This document shows positions 1 to 12,296 of a DNA stretch of 64,000 bases, piece after piece; positions within the stretch are counted from its first letter, which is position 1, and the number at the start of each line of letters is the position of its first letter. The position numbers were made by a program, and so were the translations under genes. The stretch lies in contig OX467082.1 in NCBI GenBank assembly GCA_950106755.1, forward strand, positions 34,782,001 to 34,846,000. The letters are read 5' to 3'. Source of the DNA: Climacium dendroides. Its lineage: Eukaryota; Streptophyta; Bryopsida; Hypnales; Climaciaceae. The notes under the pieces were generated by a model, which made no database searches, was not told the DNA's origin, and saw only the letters and a program-made list of their open reading frames with translations.

Positions 1-1860
1 CAACACGAATATCAAGATTGGAATTGAATTCTCGAATGGGTGATCTATTTAGGTTTATAAATTTTTTATATTAAGAACGTAATAGAATAATCTATGATTG
101 TAGAGAATCTAGTAGGTGACAACACTAATTTCAAAAGTAGGTAATCCGCAATTTCCAAAAACAGTTTATAATTTCTAAACAAAGGGGTAATCTGTTCTCT
201 ATTTAAAAATGACAGTTTTGATGTTGTTGAAAGTAGTCTTGACAAATTGTTAGGGATGGACTTAGAACAAAAGCAAATGTACTTTGGACAAAGATGTTTA
301 CAAAAACAGAAGATTGAAAGATATAAGGTTGTATTCAAAAGTCCGAGATGTATTTAGAAGTACAGAATTACAAGAGACAAAAGTTCAGGACGAGTTAGAG
401 TTGAAGACTAAAAATTAGAGTACAAAAGTGAGTTATTGAGACTGAAGAGCCTCTCAATCTCAACTCCTATTTATACTATAGGAGTTGGAGCTTTTTCGTC
501 AAGCTTGGAAGTTGCTTAAGAAGCTTCTATAAACTTGGACGTTGTTGAAGAAGCTTTCATAAATTTGAACGTTGTTGGAGAAACTTCTGTAAACTTTGGA
601 AGTTGCTTGAGAAACTCCTATAAGCTTAAATGTTGTTGGAGAAGCTTCTATGAGCTTTGAAAGTTGTTTAAGAAGTTTTTATGAAGAGAAAAGTTTCTTA
701 AGAAGCTTTTACCATCTTATGCATCCATGATATTAGACAAGCAACAAGGATATGGATGAAATATGTATTTCTCCATCATCCAAGTTTGTTTTCATTCATC
801 AAATGGACTCTCTTGGTCTTCATCAATTATCAAATCTGACTCTTGTATCCAAAGATCTTTCTCTAATTCTCTAAGGTAGTAATTTCTCAAGAATCACACT
901 CCCTACATGTATTAAGGCTAGATCTACTAGTCCTAAAGCTGGATGGAAGGCTAATCTAATTTGCCCTCAATCCGGCCCCAATTCACTACTCTAACTTTAG
1001 ATAATATAAAGTGTTGTGGTTGAATTTTAGGACTAAATTTTTTATTCATATATTTTTGGATTTTTAAAATTTTAAATTCAAAAATATAAAATATTGATTT
1101 TTTCTTTTCTCTTTCTATTTTCCTATTTCAAAAATAAAAGATATAATTTTAAATTTTATTTTATTAAAAAAAAATCTATTTAAAAAATTAAAAGAATACT
1201 TTTTTTCTGTCTCTTCCTATCTTTCTTAACTGAAAAAAAGGAATTTTTTTCACTTTTTTTGAACCTTTTCCAATTTTCCTTTTTCTTGACATTGAAACTA
1301 GAATTGACGTTGAAACTAGAGTTGTAGCTTGATAATAGTTGTCATTTTTTTTCATGAGAATTTAAAGATTTTCAAGCAATAAATAATTTTGGTCTTATTA
1401 CTATAGGGGTTTGAAAATAATCACACTACTAAACACACAATTCAAGAAAACATCTCTTTTTTATTTTAAAAAAAAATCTTTATAGTTTTATTATGAAGAA
1501 AAGTATGGAATTTTTTATTATGAGAACTTGAATGAATTTAATGATAAATGTAAATCAGGTTTTACTATTCATAATATTTCTAGTATTGTAATCTTTCCTT
1601 ATTATATTATTTTTTCAAGTATATGCCATCAAAATTGGTAAAAACATACATCATCTCACAAATGTGACATAACTTAACCAATGACTTTCATTTATAGATT
1701 TGTATCTATACCTAAAATTTAATTATTAAGCATATAATTTACTAAAAGTGTCTATACTATAGCACGTAATTTGTATTTGCACCAAAAAATTTAATTATTA
1801 AATATAGAAACTCACCAAATAAACATCTTATGTTCATTTAAGAACGATTGTATATTAAAA
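1..1860. other. AT-rich spacer left of the transposon island
   Basis: No open reading frame here resembles a protein I recognise. The stretch contains a 10-bp hairpin (arms 461-470 and 478-487, reading CAACTCCTAT / ATAGGAGTTG around a 7-base loop) and a minisatellite at 511-710. From about 1010 to 1860 it is very AT-rich with homopolymer runs. Confidence 0.6.
511..710. repeat. 30-31 bp minisatellite, six copies plus a partial
   Basis: Degenerate tandem units start at 511, 541, 571, 602, 632 and 663, with a partial unit from 693. Each begins GTTG or GTTT and contains a variant of AGAAGCTTCTATAAACTT. Period is 30 or 31 bases. It has no open frame on either strand that looks coding. Confidence 0.85.
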
Positions 1861-2166
1861 TATTGTAGACATGCCACTTATCGTGCATATTTCAATTCAC
1901 TAGCATATTACTAAAGGTGGGTACATTCAAAAGTTGCAACCTTTCTAAAATCAATTTTAACTTGTTTGTGTCCATCTACAATGATCATGAGTTACTAACC
2001 ATGCATCTCTAGTTTCACTAAAGGAGCAATGAATGCAGTTTGTTTCTTCACAAACAATGTCGAAGGTTGTAATAGTTTTTTTCTTTTTGTATTCTAAAGC
2101 TAACTTCTTTTCAACTTGGACTTGAATTTTGGCTTCCCTTTTAGATTTGGCAAGCTCTGCTTTCTT

Positions 2167-2371
2167 CTATTTCTTTTCTTTTTTTGCATTGAACTTGTCT
2201 TCCTCTTCTTTGATTGCTTTCAACCTCTTCTTGGTGAATTCTTTTGAGGTGAGGCATTTTCCATGAGGATTAAGCCTTTTAGGTTTTTTTAAATTTCCTT
2301 GAAGACTTAGGAAAAGGAGGAACTTTAAGTATATTAGACAAGTCTTCAACTCCACCTTCCAAACCATTGCA
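2167..2371 (-). pseudogene. C-terminal tail of pogo-like transposase
   Basis: The frame contains PKRLNPHGKCLTSKEFTKKR followed by a run rich in Lys and Glu. This is the usual look of the tail of plant pogo-like transposases, with a G-x-x-L-T-S motif then a charged coil. A possible acceptor AG precedes position 2371. The frame ends at 2167, but related Lys-rich sequence continues past the stop to about 2060. A second frame upstream also looks plausible (EGGVEDLSNILKVPPFPK), so a slip in the A-run near 2290 is possible. It lies just downstream of the Ulp1-like exons on the same strand, and a splice from the last Ulp1-like segment would keep frame. It could therefore be the tail of a transposase that was interrupted by, or fused to, the protease. 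Confidence 0.55.
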
Positions 2372-2479
2372 CTTGGATTGATGTATACAAAAGAGAATAA
2401 AAATTACTAACCATGAATAATCAATAAAAAATACAAAAATATAAGTTAAAATCAATACAACATTGGAATAATTTCAACT

Positions 2480-4079
2480 TACATGTCTTCAACAATTGAG
2501 GAAAAAATCAATTTCCTTCAAGCATCAATATTGTTTGTTATATACTCATTCGATTGGCATTTGCTTCTATATCTTGAAATATGGCATTTTAAAGTTCCCA
2601 ATTAATTTACTTCAACTAATCAAACAAACAAGTTAACACCATAACTTATTAATTCAAATTTGCATAGAATTAATTAAACAAACATAAAAAACTTTCACAA
2701 ATGTATTGGACGTTCACTCTTTCAATAGACCAAGTTAGAATATATTCAAATAAACTTGGAACTCTTCAAATACTTCAATTTCCAATGTTCACTTACCGTA
2801 TATGCATTATTTTGTCCCAAAGAAAATCCTTCAGCAATAGTATCCAAGAAAACATCCAAATTATTTATCAAATAAACACCACAATCTGTACCATTGTTCT
2901 TAGGTTGTTGAGGGAACTACATCCATACAAAACATAAAAACATTCATATCAATACATATTTGAGAAATGACAAAATCCTTTTCAATATGTCTAAACAATC
3001 AAGTATATCTTCAAACATATACAATTGAATAGTAACTTACATTAATTACTTGAATTTTCAGGTCAAAAAAAACCTTCTTAGGAATTTTCAAAGTTGCCAT
3101 GTTATTTTGTCTTTTGCACTCTGAGCTTAAAAAACTACAATCAATAAGTGCATTATACCAATAGTCAATGACACTTACGCAATGGAAATATGAAATTGAA
3201 AAATTGAAAAAACTCAAAATACTTATAGTTAATTTGAAACATTCATATTATAAAATTAATTGACAAAATTGACAAACCTCAAAATACTTACAATTTGATA
3301 TGCTCATGTAGATCTAAATGAATTGTTGATTTCATTGAGTTCAAATGTAATATAGAAGGTTTTACTATCAAACTTTCTAAATTACACATAACAAGCATGC
3401 TCCAATGTCTATTGTCAATTCATAAAAAAAAACATAGTTAGTAACATTGTAGTAAATTGAAATTAAAATTTCAAAAACAAGGTTTCTAAAAGAGGGTTTT
3501 AAAAACTTGGATTTGGTTGCCTGAGTAGGATAGGTAAGAAAATCTAATCACACTTGAAGATATTTGTATCTTTGAACCAATGTGCAATTTTTTCAAATCC
3601 ATTTATAGTAGGTTGCTTGTGGATGATCACAAACTTTCTGAAGAAAAAACTATTGAAAAAATGAAGTCCTTTTATATATTGTTTCTTTTTTTCTTGGTAC
3701 TTGAGGTAAAAGTCCACCATTGTGTCTGTTAGGCATTGGCCCTCATTAAGTGATTGGAAATCAATGGCACTAATTGTCACTGGATTAGGATCATCCAATG
3801 GCCAAACAATTGAATCTTGGACTTGTATTTGTGCCTCATTGGACACTCTTCATCACATAATATCTCATTGGTATTCTCTTCTTCAAGCAACTTTTGGAGA
3901 ATGTGATTTATCACATCATCAATATTTTCATATTCCACCTTTTTGTCAATATTGCCATCTTCACTTGAAATTGTTTGTTGTACCTCTTCATCTTCCTCTT
4001 TCACATGTGAAGACAAAGACAAACTATTCAAATGAGGTATATTTGGCCTATAGTACTTATTTATTGTTGTTGGATACAC
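2480..4079 (-). pseudogene. Ulp1/C48-family SUMO protease, degraded copy
   Basis: Cysteine proteases of this family cleave SUMO precursors or conjugates. The first part (about 3846-3544) has LNEGQCLTDTMVDFYLKYQ and HFFNSFFFRK, the family's N-terminal signature. Three exons follow with consensus GTAAGT donors and matching phases: 3408-3292 (HWSM, LHLNSM), 3134-3041 and 2916-2797 (FPQQ, NGTDCGVYL). The catalytic His, Gln and Cys are present. The Asp position, normally in LDSM, reads Asn. An in-frame TAG follows IFKCD at 3545-3543, where a Tyr is expected before IFLPI, and I could not find the donor that should join this part to 3408. A possible last piece at 2580-2480 has a further stop. An acidic segment lies upstream at 4079-3846 in another frame. 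C48 genes are frequent passengers of plant transposons. This copy is very likely inactive. Confidence 0.8.
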
Positions 4080-4265
4080 AGAAAAAATGCCTATTATTCA
4101 TCAAACCCCATCTCAACCGTTAATAGACATTCATGTAGATTTTTGAAAAACATAAACAAACATTACAAGAAATAGCACTTATTCAAAGAATCTTTTAATA
4201 CATATTTGATGTTCTAAAATCTAATATTACAGTAGATGGTTTAAGGACTCAGTTCAGAGCACTTG

Positions 4266-6447
4266 CATTACAACAAAATATGTATTTTATGACTGCATTC
4301 AGTCATAATATTAGAAAATATGATTGAGGCAAAAATCACTAAAAATGACTCAAAATATGACTAGGTCTAGTCATTACCAATTAGTCACATTTCTTTTGAG
4401 TCACATTTTCAGTCATTTGATTTTTGGTATAATTTCTTGTATTTTACCTACGTGGCGTACATATTGATCACCTTTACAATTTGACTGTTTCTTGAGGTGC
4501 CAGAGCAAGGAAAAAAAATCCTACACAGCATGTGATTGAATGTAGTCATATTTTTTGCAAATATGGAATATGACTACAATGAATCACATTTTAGCTGACG
4601 TGGCACATGACTCTATGTAGTTATATATTTTACTAAAGTAAAAGATGACTATGGTGAGTTGTATTTTGACTAACGTGACATATGACTATAGTGAGTTATA
4701 TTTTTTGTTGATGTATAATATGACAATTGTAAGTCATATTTTTTTATTGATGTTGAACGTGATTCTTATGAGTCATAATTTTGTTGATTTGAAATATGAA
4801 TTGTGTAAGTAATATTTTCTTTTGATGTGTAATGTGACTTTTGTAAGTGATATTTTTGGTTGATGTGAAATATGAATATTGTGAGTCATATTTTGGTTGA
4901 TATAGCAATTCAATTGAATGTCACTGGTAATTTTGTGACTGAATGTAATCATATAGTCATACATCAATATGATTTAACTACTAAATAAAAGAATTCATGC
5001 AATTAAAAATGAGTGTATATGATTTACAAGATGCACAAGAAGTAGTCATATTGAAAAAAAAATGCAAAAAAAAAATGTAAATCATTTCAAAGACAATTAT
5101 TACTTTATTAGTCATTAATATAAAACATAGTAAAAATATTACAATGACTCATCTTATGATTGAATATTTACACATGCTTGTAAGGTCCATATTACTTACA
5201 ATAATGTGAAGCTATTGATTCTATTGTATTGTAAATAGTCTTCAATGTCTTTACTTCAACATATAATGCCTACATACATAGGAGGTTAAATTTAGTGAAT
5301 GAATAATAAAGGTAAATCTTCAAAAGTTTGATATCCACAAGTAATATAATCAAGTATTATATTACTTTTATTACTAAAGGGTTTTGAAATCCTAGCCACA
5401 TACACAATCAAGGAGATTAAATTTAGTGAATGAATAATAAAGGTAAATCTTCAAAAGTTTATGGCAATACAAATATGTAGTACAAGTTGAGGGTGAAAAA
5501 AAACCAAAACAACTATGTTTTTAGAAATTACAAGAAATAAAAGAGAATAATAATGGAGATGAAAAAATAAGAAGCAAAAGGTGGCAAGTGCTAAGAGGTA
5601 TCAACAAATAAGAGCTAAGATGCAACAAAAGGCAACAAGTAAAAAGCAACAAGAAGCAAGAATAATATGAATTAAGGTGCAATAAAAGGAAAAAGGAAGC
5701 AAGAATTAAAAACAATAAAAGGCAAGATCTAAGAGACAATAAGAGGCAAAAATTTAAGATGCAACTAAAGGCAACAATTAAGAAAGAACAACTAAAAAGC
5801 AACAACTAAAAGATTCACAACAATTAAGAAGAAACAACTAATAGACAACAATAAAAAGACAACAAAAAACAAAAAAGAAGAATCAACAAGAGGTAAGAAG
5901 AAGTAAGAGTTAGAAAGAAACAAATGACAAGTAAGAGAAGGCAAATGAAGTGGTGGTTAGGGTTTCAATACCTTAAAGAAGTGAAAGCTAGGGTTTTAAA
6001 ACCCTAAAAATGGCGGCTAGGGTTTTGAACCCCTAAAAAAATGGTGGCTAGGATTTCAAAATCCTTCAAAAGTAGTAGCTAGGATTTCAAAATTTTCAAT
6101 AATAATATTCTTATATTTTTTTAAATAATTGTTAAAATTTTTAAAGGCTGCCCAAAAAAAAAATTGAAACTTCTATGAAATGTGACTATAAAATATGATT
6201 ACACATAGTCACATGCAAAAATATGACTGCTACATATGATTGGGCATTCCTAAAACATGTTCCCTATAAAACACTTTGACATTCCCAACAAGTGTATATT
6301 ATATACCCATCAAATACAAAGGAAAAATATGACTAATAGTCATTTTTATTTATTAAAGTTTTGGCATACAAAAATATGACTACAAACAATCGCCAATCAT
6401 CCCTAGTCATATTTGTTTAGTCACAAAATGCGTGTTTTGTTGTAATA
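4266..6447. mobile_element. Non-autonomous CACTA-like element with TTG duplication
   Basis: The left end reads CATTACAACAAAATATGTAT. The right end on the other strand reads TATTACAACAAAACACGCAT. TTG occurs directly outside both ends (4263-4265 and 6448-6450), which fits the 3-bp target duplication of CACTA/En-Spm elements. The ends also resemble the CACTACAA-type termini of that superfamily. The interior has many subterminal repeats of a TGACT...GAGTCATATTTT type in both orientations and no transposase. A purine-rich segment at 5500-5950 gives a long leucine-rich frame on the minus strand that I take as compositional. It sits inside the larger pogo-like element and so is younger than it. Confidence 0.8.
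4540..4900. repeat. Subterminal tandem repeats of the CACTA-like element
   Basis: About seven degenerate units of roughly 45-60 bases repeat the pattern GAGTCATATTTT, then TTGATGTG, then AATATGAC. Related motifs recur near the right end at 6180-6420. Such arrays are the transposase-binding regions of CACTA elements in general. That they play this role here is inference. Confidence 0.65.
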
Positions 6448-6519
6448 TTGCTGCTATTTGAGCAAGGGTTGGTTTCAATATAACACCATTATCTCAATTT
6501 GAATTTTGTAATGTCATAG

Positions 6520-7250
6520 TTATTGTTTGGAAGGCTTGAAGCAAGAGATATCTAGAGGTTGCGTATGATATGAAGAATGTGAATGAACTGTAATGATGTC
6601 CAATCCCATATTGAGGCATGTATTAAGTGCCATAGCACTAACATGGCTACAATGGCCATCTAGAACAAGGAGGTGCTTATGATCCTTACTCACACCTCCA
6701 AACATTTAACTTGAAGTAATCAAGCTAAGTACAAAATATCTCATTTGTAACCCATCCATTTTGTTGAACGTTCATTATGACATTTGGTCTACAAAGTTTC
6801 ATGTAATCTTGAAGAAGATATGTTCCTTTAAAAATGAAATATATAATGAGGTATGAAAGTGCCAATAGCATTGATGCATACCAAAACAATTAACCATTCT
6901 TTGCTATCACATGATAGAACGTTAACATTCCTTGATCCCTTTTTGGTCACAACTTTTAGTGTATTGTTTCTTCTTGCCGCTTGAACCCCTGTTTCGTCCA
7001 TGTTCCATATGCGAGAAGCATTGTATCCCTGAGAAGTGATCACAAAGGTAAAATTGTTATAAAACTATCCACATACCATTTTGTTTAAGCCCATACACCT
7101 CTTCAACTCCAAGCCTTCTCCAATTCTCAACACCACCTCCGGATGTCTTGACTTAAAGCATTTCCACCATCTTTGTCCAAGACGATCATTTTTGAACGGA
7201 TATTGCCTTGGATACATCTCAATTTTGCCCCCCCTTAGAGTTAACATTTG
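6520..7250 (-). pseudogene. Pogo-like transposase, HTH and DDE part, broken
   Basis: The first piece (7247-7065) has RWWKCFKSRHPEVVLRIGEG, the CENP-B-type second helix-turn-helix of pogo transposases. The second (7043-6828) has NASRIWNMDETGVQAARRNN, which holds the first catalytic Asp, and KKGSRNVNVLS. The third (6705-6520) has LLVLDGHCSHVS with the second catalytic Asp, and HTQPLD. The three pieces are in different frames or separated by stops: CG-stop at 7065, a stop after NEIFCT near 6725, and a frame change before the third piece. It ends at FKPSKQ-stop, before the usual C-terminal part. The protein would have cut and pasted the surrounding element. In this state it is a pseudogene. Confidence 0.85.
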
Positions 7251-7890
7251 TTCGTTGTTGATTCAATTACAATAGAGTTCAATGCTAATTTGATGTATTT
7301 TTTGGCATTGTGTCATTGCTTAGGCAATGCCCATTGAAACAACATTAATTCAATACTAAATGATGTAATCTTGTTTTTGCACTTATCAAACAATTGGCAT
7401 TGTAACACCATCAAAATAGTTTGATTTTTCTTCCATTTCCAAGTCAATACTAAGTTTATGCAAATTATTTCAATACTTTACAAACAAGTATTCAAGACAC
7501 AACATTGTATCAACTACACTTCTATGTTAAATCACCAATCATTCTTTAGTAACACTAATTCAACATTATTTGTACACTAATTCAATATGTTTTAAGTAGC
7601 ATTCACCCAACTATATAATGATTATTTATTGATTCAACACTTGAAGATGAATGTTGGATCAAATACCACCCAATCTAAAGCAACAATGTAATGAGCTAAA
7701 ATCATCAAACTCATGAAAGATTCATCCTCATGGCCAAATCAAATATTGTACATCATAAAGTTGAATGAAAACAAACTATGAGCTTTTCAACACCAAAAGG
7801 AGGATTCAGTGAACTATTCATGTTTATGAAAGAGAAAAGACAAAATAAATGGGAATACACATGAAACAAACATCATCAGTAATTGCGTAA

Positions 7891-10800
7891 TCAAAACTTG
7901 AATGAGTTTACAAAATAGAAGCCTACTTTCACAAAATGGGGAACCACTTGTACAACTTTGAGAATAGAAGCTGTTTCTACAACTACATAAGAATTAGTTG
8001 CAGAAGTAGTTGATCCATAAACTTGCAGTACCTGTAATTGACACCTTCCCCATATCAAAGTGTATTCAAAAGCCAATTTATCCTCAACAAAGTGCAACTA
8101 TAAAGAAGAGGGGCATCATATATCAATAAATATGAACAAATTTTAAGCCCTAGGACATTTATAAATGAAACACAAATTGGTGGATACTATTCACTTACTT
8201 CAGCATCTTCCAAATTGTTGTCATGGTTGTAGGCTTTCAAGGATGCTATCACCTCTGAACCAATCTTTGGTTGTGCAAAAAGTATCCGTTGTAGTTTTGT
8301 TGGATTTGAATAGCTAAAAGTGGCAATGCCATCAAATGCCAAAGTTTATATGCATAAGGTAGCTTGATATCCAGCCAAGACATTTTGCCCAACTTCCATA
8401 GCTTGTGACCAAGAGAAACGAGATTAGGACAAAAATTTAAACTCTACATTTCAAAAAATTCTAATGAATTTGGAGCTAAAACACAACACTTGTGCTGAGG
8501 TTTATAGAGCATACCAAGTCTAAAGTTGTTGTTTTCTTGATAGTGGGTGCAAAACCTTCTCTTTCTTGGGCATTTTTCTGCAGTGCATGTAATCTTCTAT
8601 TGTACTTTACAATATAGTTGATGTAGTCTTTCCGATTGCTATGCTTGTAAGCTGCTTTCATTAAAGCAATATGCAAGTGTTCATAAAGATTAGAGCTATA
8701 TTTAAATGGCATACAAGACCTTCGAATTGCATCACTAAAGTGACTGATTGTGTGGACTTTCACTAAATGAAAATCTGATTTTTGCCATCTTGATAATGCT
8801 CCTATAAGTGCTTGAATTGCTCTGTAAAACCACAAAAATTAACATAAGAAACTTACCATTCTGCAGATCCATCACATCTTCAAAATACAATAAAAACTCA
8901 ACAAAATGAACCAAGTTAGGTTTGTTGAGGTCATGGTGTCTACTTGAGTGAACTGCTCTATGAAAACAAGTAAAACAAATTAATTGAATAAGCATTCAAA
9001 TTAAGATGGAATACAAAAATATGAAGTCATCAATTAACTCTTGTATGAGCCTATCATTTACTCTTGCATGAGCTAATCCATACTTGCAAGGGACTCTTCA
9101 TTGTGTTCCTTTGAACGGCAAGCTTTTTCATACTACCTTAAAAATTTTACAACAACTTTTATAGTATCTCTTTTAAACAATCCAATTATACACACAACAA
9201 TTACCTGCACCACAATTGATATGGATGTTAAATATTGATTTAAAAAAAAATACAATTTGAAACTCATTGATTGTGCAAAAATTGCAAATGGTTTCAAAGT
9301 TTGTATTAACTAATCTGCATTACTGACCGATGCTCAAAAGTTGCATAATTCGAATTGGAAGAGAAGTACCCTCCTTTATCTGTACCAGGAATATAAAATT
9401 ATGAAAATCTAGAATAATTCCTAATACAAAGAAGTCTCTGATCCAACTCGGGAAGAATGGTAGTAGATGTTGAAGCTACAATGCCTCTTAATATATCTAC
9501 AAGTGTCTTAAATACTTCAAGATCATATTGGTGAAGCATGTCAATATTCACTACTCTGTAAGGGTTGCCAAATATTGTATTCCCCCCTGCAAAGCCCTAT
9601 AGAGCACACTATCCCCATATGACAATTGATTAGACAAATTTGTATACAATTTATATATTTCAAAGATTTACTAATATTGCAATTAACTCTCTAGGGTTAC
9701 AATTAAAATGCAAAATTAAGTAATATGTGCGTACATATACAGGATGAATAGAAAATCATTTGGAAAGGTCAACAATCATTGATGGGGAAGATTTTTGAAT
9801 CTCTTCTAGGAGCCTCTTCATTTCAATCTCTATTCTATAAGGGAATCTCTCATAGACATCCTTCAATTTATTTGAAGGGCAAAAACACATGCTACAAGGA
9901 AGCTTACACTTGTTTGTGTCAAAGGTACACATAATCTGTACAATTCAACACTCAAAATTCAAATGTAAATATTAAAAAATATAATTTAAAATTGTTTATA
10001 ACTTATATCAAAACCTATTCTAGCTTGTATCTTACAATTTTTAGGATGGTCACACACGTACGCATATAGCCTAGGATATACCCATCGCTCGATCATCACC
10101 ATTGGGATCTAGTAGTAAGATTCCTCTGTAACAAATAGGCATTGACTACCAAGTTAAAACCATCATTTCAACCATACAACAAGTTAGACAACAAGTACAA
10201 TCATTTTAGCTATACAACAACAATTTGAAACAAAAATGAAGATCATAATTAGGCTTACATTTTGCTGGCATCTTTCAATGGTTTTAAAACATGTTCCAAA
10301 CAACTTTGAAAAAATTGCAATCTTTCCAATTGAGTCAATTCAGTAGATGGAAGTATGGGAAAAATTGCTAAAAGCGCATGTCCTTGATCTAAATATCTAT
10401 TTTCACAAGATATATTTCCTATGTTGAGCATTAGAGGATGTCTACTAATTTTTTCATCTTTTGACAATGAAGTCTAATTGCTATAAAATATCAATGGAGC
10501 AATCACAATACCTTCAATATTGACATGCTCCTGCAAAAACAAATAAGAGAATAACAAATGAGACATCATATATTAAGAATTGATTATGGGTTCACGAGCA
10601 AAAAATGAATAATTTATTTAGGTCAAAAATCACAAAATGAATAATTTATTCTAGTAAAAAAGTCAAAGAAATACAACTTACTTGCATTTGTTCCCACCAA
10701 TTTGTTGTGCTTGGTGTTGAATACACGTTTTCATTTGTAGTCAAATTCTTAGAGATTGGATATATTTCAAATCCTTCAACTACAATAGGAGAAGAGAACA

Positions 10801-11287
10801 GAGACCCCAAAGCATCAATAGGGTCTCAATAATGTAAAATGTGCCCTTGAATGACTTCATGTTTCCAACCATCCGCTGTAGTTAAGATATTCCCTTCATA
10901 ACTCTTCAAATCAGCAGCTAACCTTACTGAAACATCTTCCAATTTAAAGTTTGGGTGAAATAAAACTTGGTTGAATAGAACATTTCTATCTCTTATTGAT
11001 AAACCACTATTATTTCTACAAGTACGTATCAAATGTACCAAATTGAATGTAGAGTCATAGGATACCTTAGAATTGTCCTCCTCAAAGATGGGAAAATCAT
11101 CCTTAGGTGACTCAAATATGGGACCAAGTGGATCTTAATTGGCATGAACTAGTGGATTTAAATTGTGACTAGTAGTTGGACTTCTTGACCTTTTGGATTC
11201 GCATCCTAGGTATCTTTTATGAACACTAAGAGCCCTAGTATTCCCAAACCTAGTGGCTCTACAAGTAGTACAACTAAAGGCTTCCAT
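7891..11287 (-). pseudogene. Plavaka-like (CACTA-related) transposase, degraded, multi-exon
   Basis: Start ATG at 11287. The N-terminus has a zinc finger (CTTCRATRFGNTRALSVHKR, then C). Exons I can place are 11287-10682, 10530-10259, 10125-10036, 9935-9741, 9586-9428, 8957-8857 and 8821-8515, most with GTAAG-like donors. A C-terminal part lies at 8340-7891. Family features include LTTADGWKH, WWEQMQ, the PLMLNIGNIS block, LLLDPNGDD, YPRLYAYVCDHPKN, CKLPCSMCFCP, NIDMLHQYDLEVFK, and the C-terminal IALMKAAYKHSNRKDYINYI block. It is broken by in-frame stops after HAN and HY and within SN-stop-TSLSKDE, by a 4-base insertion in exon 3, and by a stop near the end of exon 4. Plavaka transposases are best known from fungi. 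The match is from remembered family motifs. Confidence 0.75.
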
Positions 11288-11635
11288 TGAGCACTCAATT
11301 AAGTGCTATCAATTATTTGAGCACAAAAATCCTATACATCCACAAATAATTGTCAGAAATACACTAGTATAGAAATCAAACAATCAAGATACCAATCAAT
11401 GAAACCAACAATCAAGATACCAATCTAAGATTGGTTATTTAATCCTTATTAAACAGAGTATGTTAGAGCTTAAACTTAGAACCGCACTGAAACTGCACTT
11501 GACTATAAACTGATTGTAAACTAAAATTTAATTTGAATATAAACTGAATGTAAACCAATTGAGCAATTGGTACATTTTACCAACAAATTGACTAGCACAG
11601 TAGGATTAACTTATGTGATTCATCAGATCTGTTAG

Positions 11636-12296
11636 TTATTTTCTCCACCATCTCCGACTTAACATCTGGGTACTACCATTTCGACAAACAATAACAATAT
11701 CTCCTAGTGCATCAGCAGGGAGTAGGTCTTCAAAGTCCAGAATATCAAAGATTACAGCTGTCATGTGGAAGGAGTTTGAGATAGAGAGAGTTGTGTTGTA
11801 TATTTGAGGCTATTGTATTATCGAGTATCATAGAAATTGGGCTAGACCGTAAAAGTGAAGCATTTTCATCATTAGCATATGTTCAATTGAAGAAACAAAA
11901 ACAAGGCAATACCGAAGTCATGAATATAAATATTCTCAAGTTCCAATACTGAATGAGCAAAGAAGATGGCATAAAAACACATACCCATGTTGGCCAAAGC
12001 CAAAGCTACTGCTCTTTCAGATAGGGACAAAATTCGGGAGACATGCAATGATTCAGCCTATCAACCCGCAAATCAGTAACTTATTATATAGTGAAAGATA
12101 AAAAGCGACATTTGCAGGTTGTGTTTAATGAATGGAATTTTTTTCTGTGATAGGATGAATTTCTGACCTTGAGGATCGCAATGTGGATAAGGACCATCTC
12201 AAGATACATTGGATGATCGCAAATGACAGCTCTAAGTTCAGCTTCTTCTTCATCACCATTGCTTAGTGTCGATGTCATCCCCAATGGTCCAAGTTC
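11636..12296 (-). CDS. Unidentified spliced gene fragment (three phase-matched exons)
   Basis: Three exons on the minus strand join in phase: 12296-12168 (43 codons, no stop), 12057-11985 (24 codons plus one base) and 11757-11636 (40 codons ending in TAA). Acceptors are TTCAG, GATAG and GACAG; donors are GTCAGA and GTATGT. The reading begins ELGPLGMTSTLSNGDEEEAE, passes through VICDHPMYLEMVLIHIAILK and AVIFDILDFEDLLPADALGD, and ends RRWWRK. The HP-x-Y...H-x-x-x-LK piece faintly recalls a KNOX1 helix, but the rest does not, so I assign no family. A possible upstream exon at 12817-12683 (GGFPIVGRRVHFNF, then CRLN; DDDLANW) has a donor but its phase does not match. It is either captured host sequence or a second gene of the inserted element. 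Confidence 0.45.

Noticed and set aside
5521..5805. 94-codon leucine/serine-rich frame on the minus strand
   Set aside because: It is the reverse complement of a purine-rich AAGAAGCAA-type tract inside the CACTA-like element, a compositional artefact.
12084..12296. KNOX1-type homeobox gene assignment
   Set aside because: One helix (HP-x-Y...LK) resembles KNOX1, but the next exons do not continue as KNOX domains and no homeobox was found, so only an unknown gene is reported.
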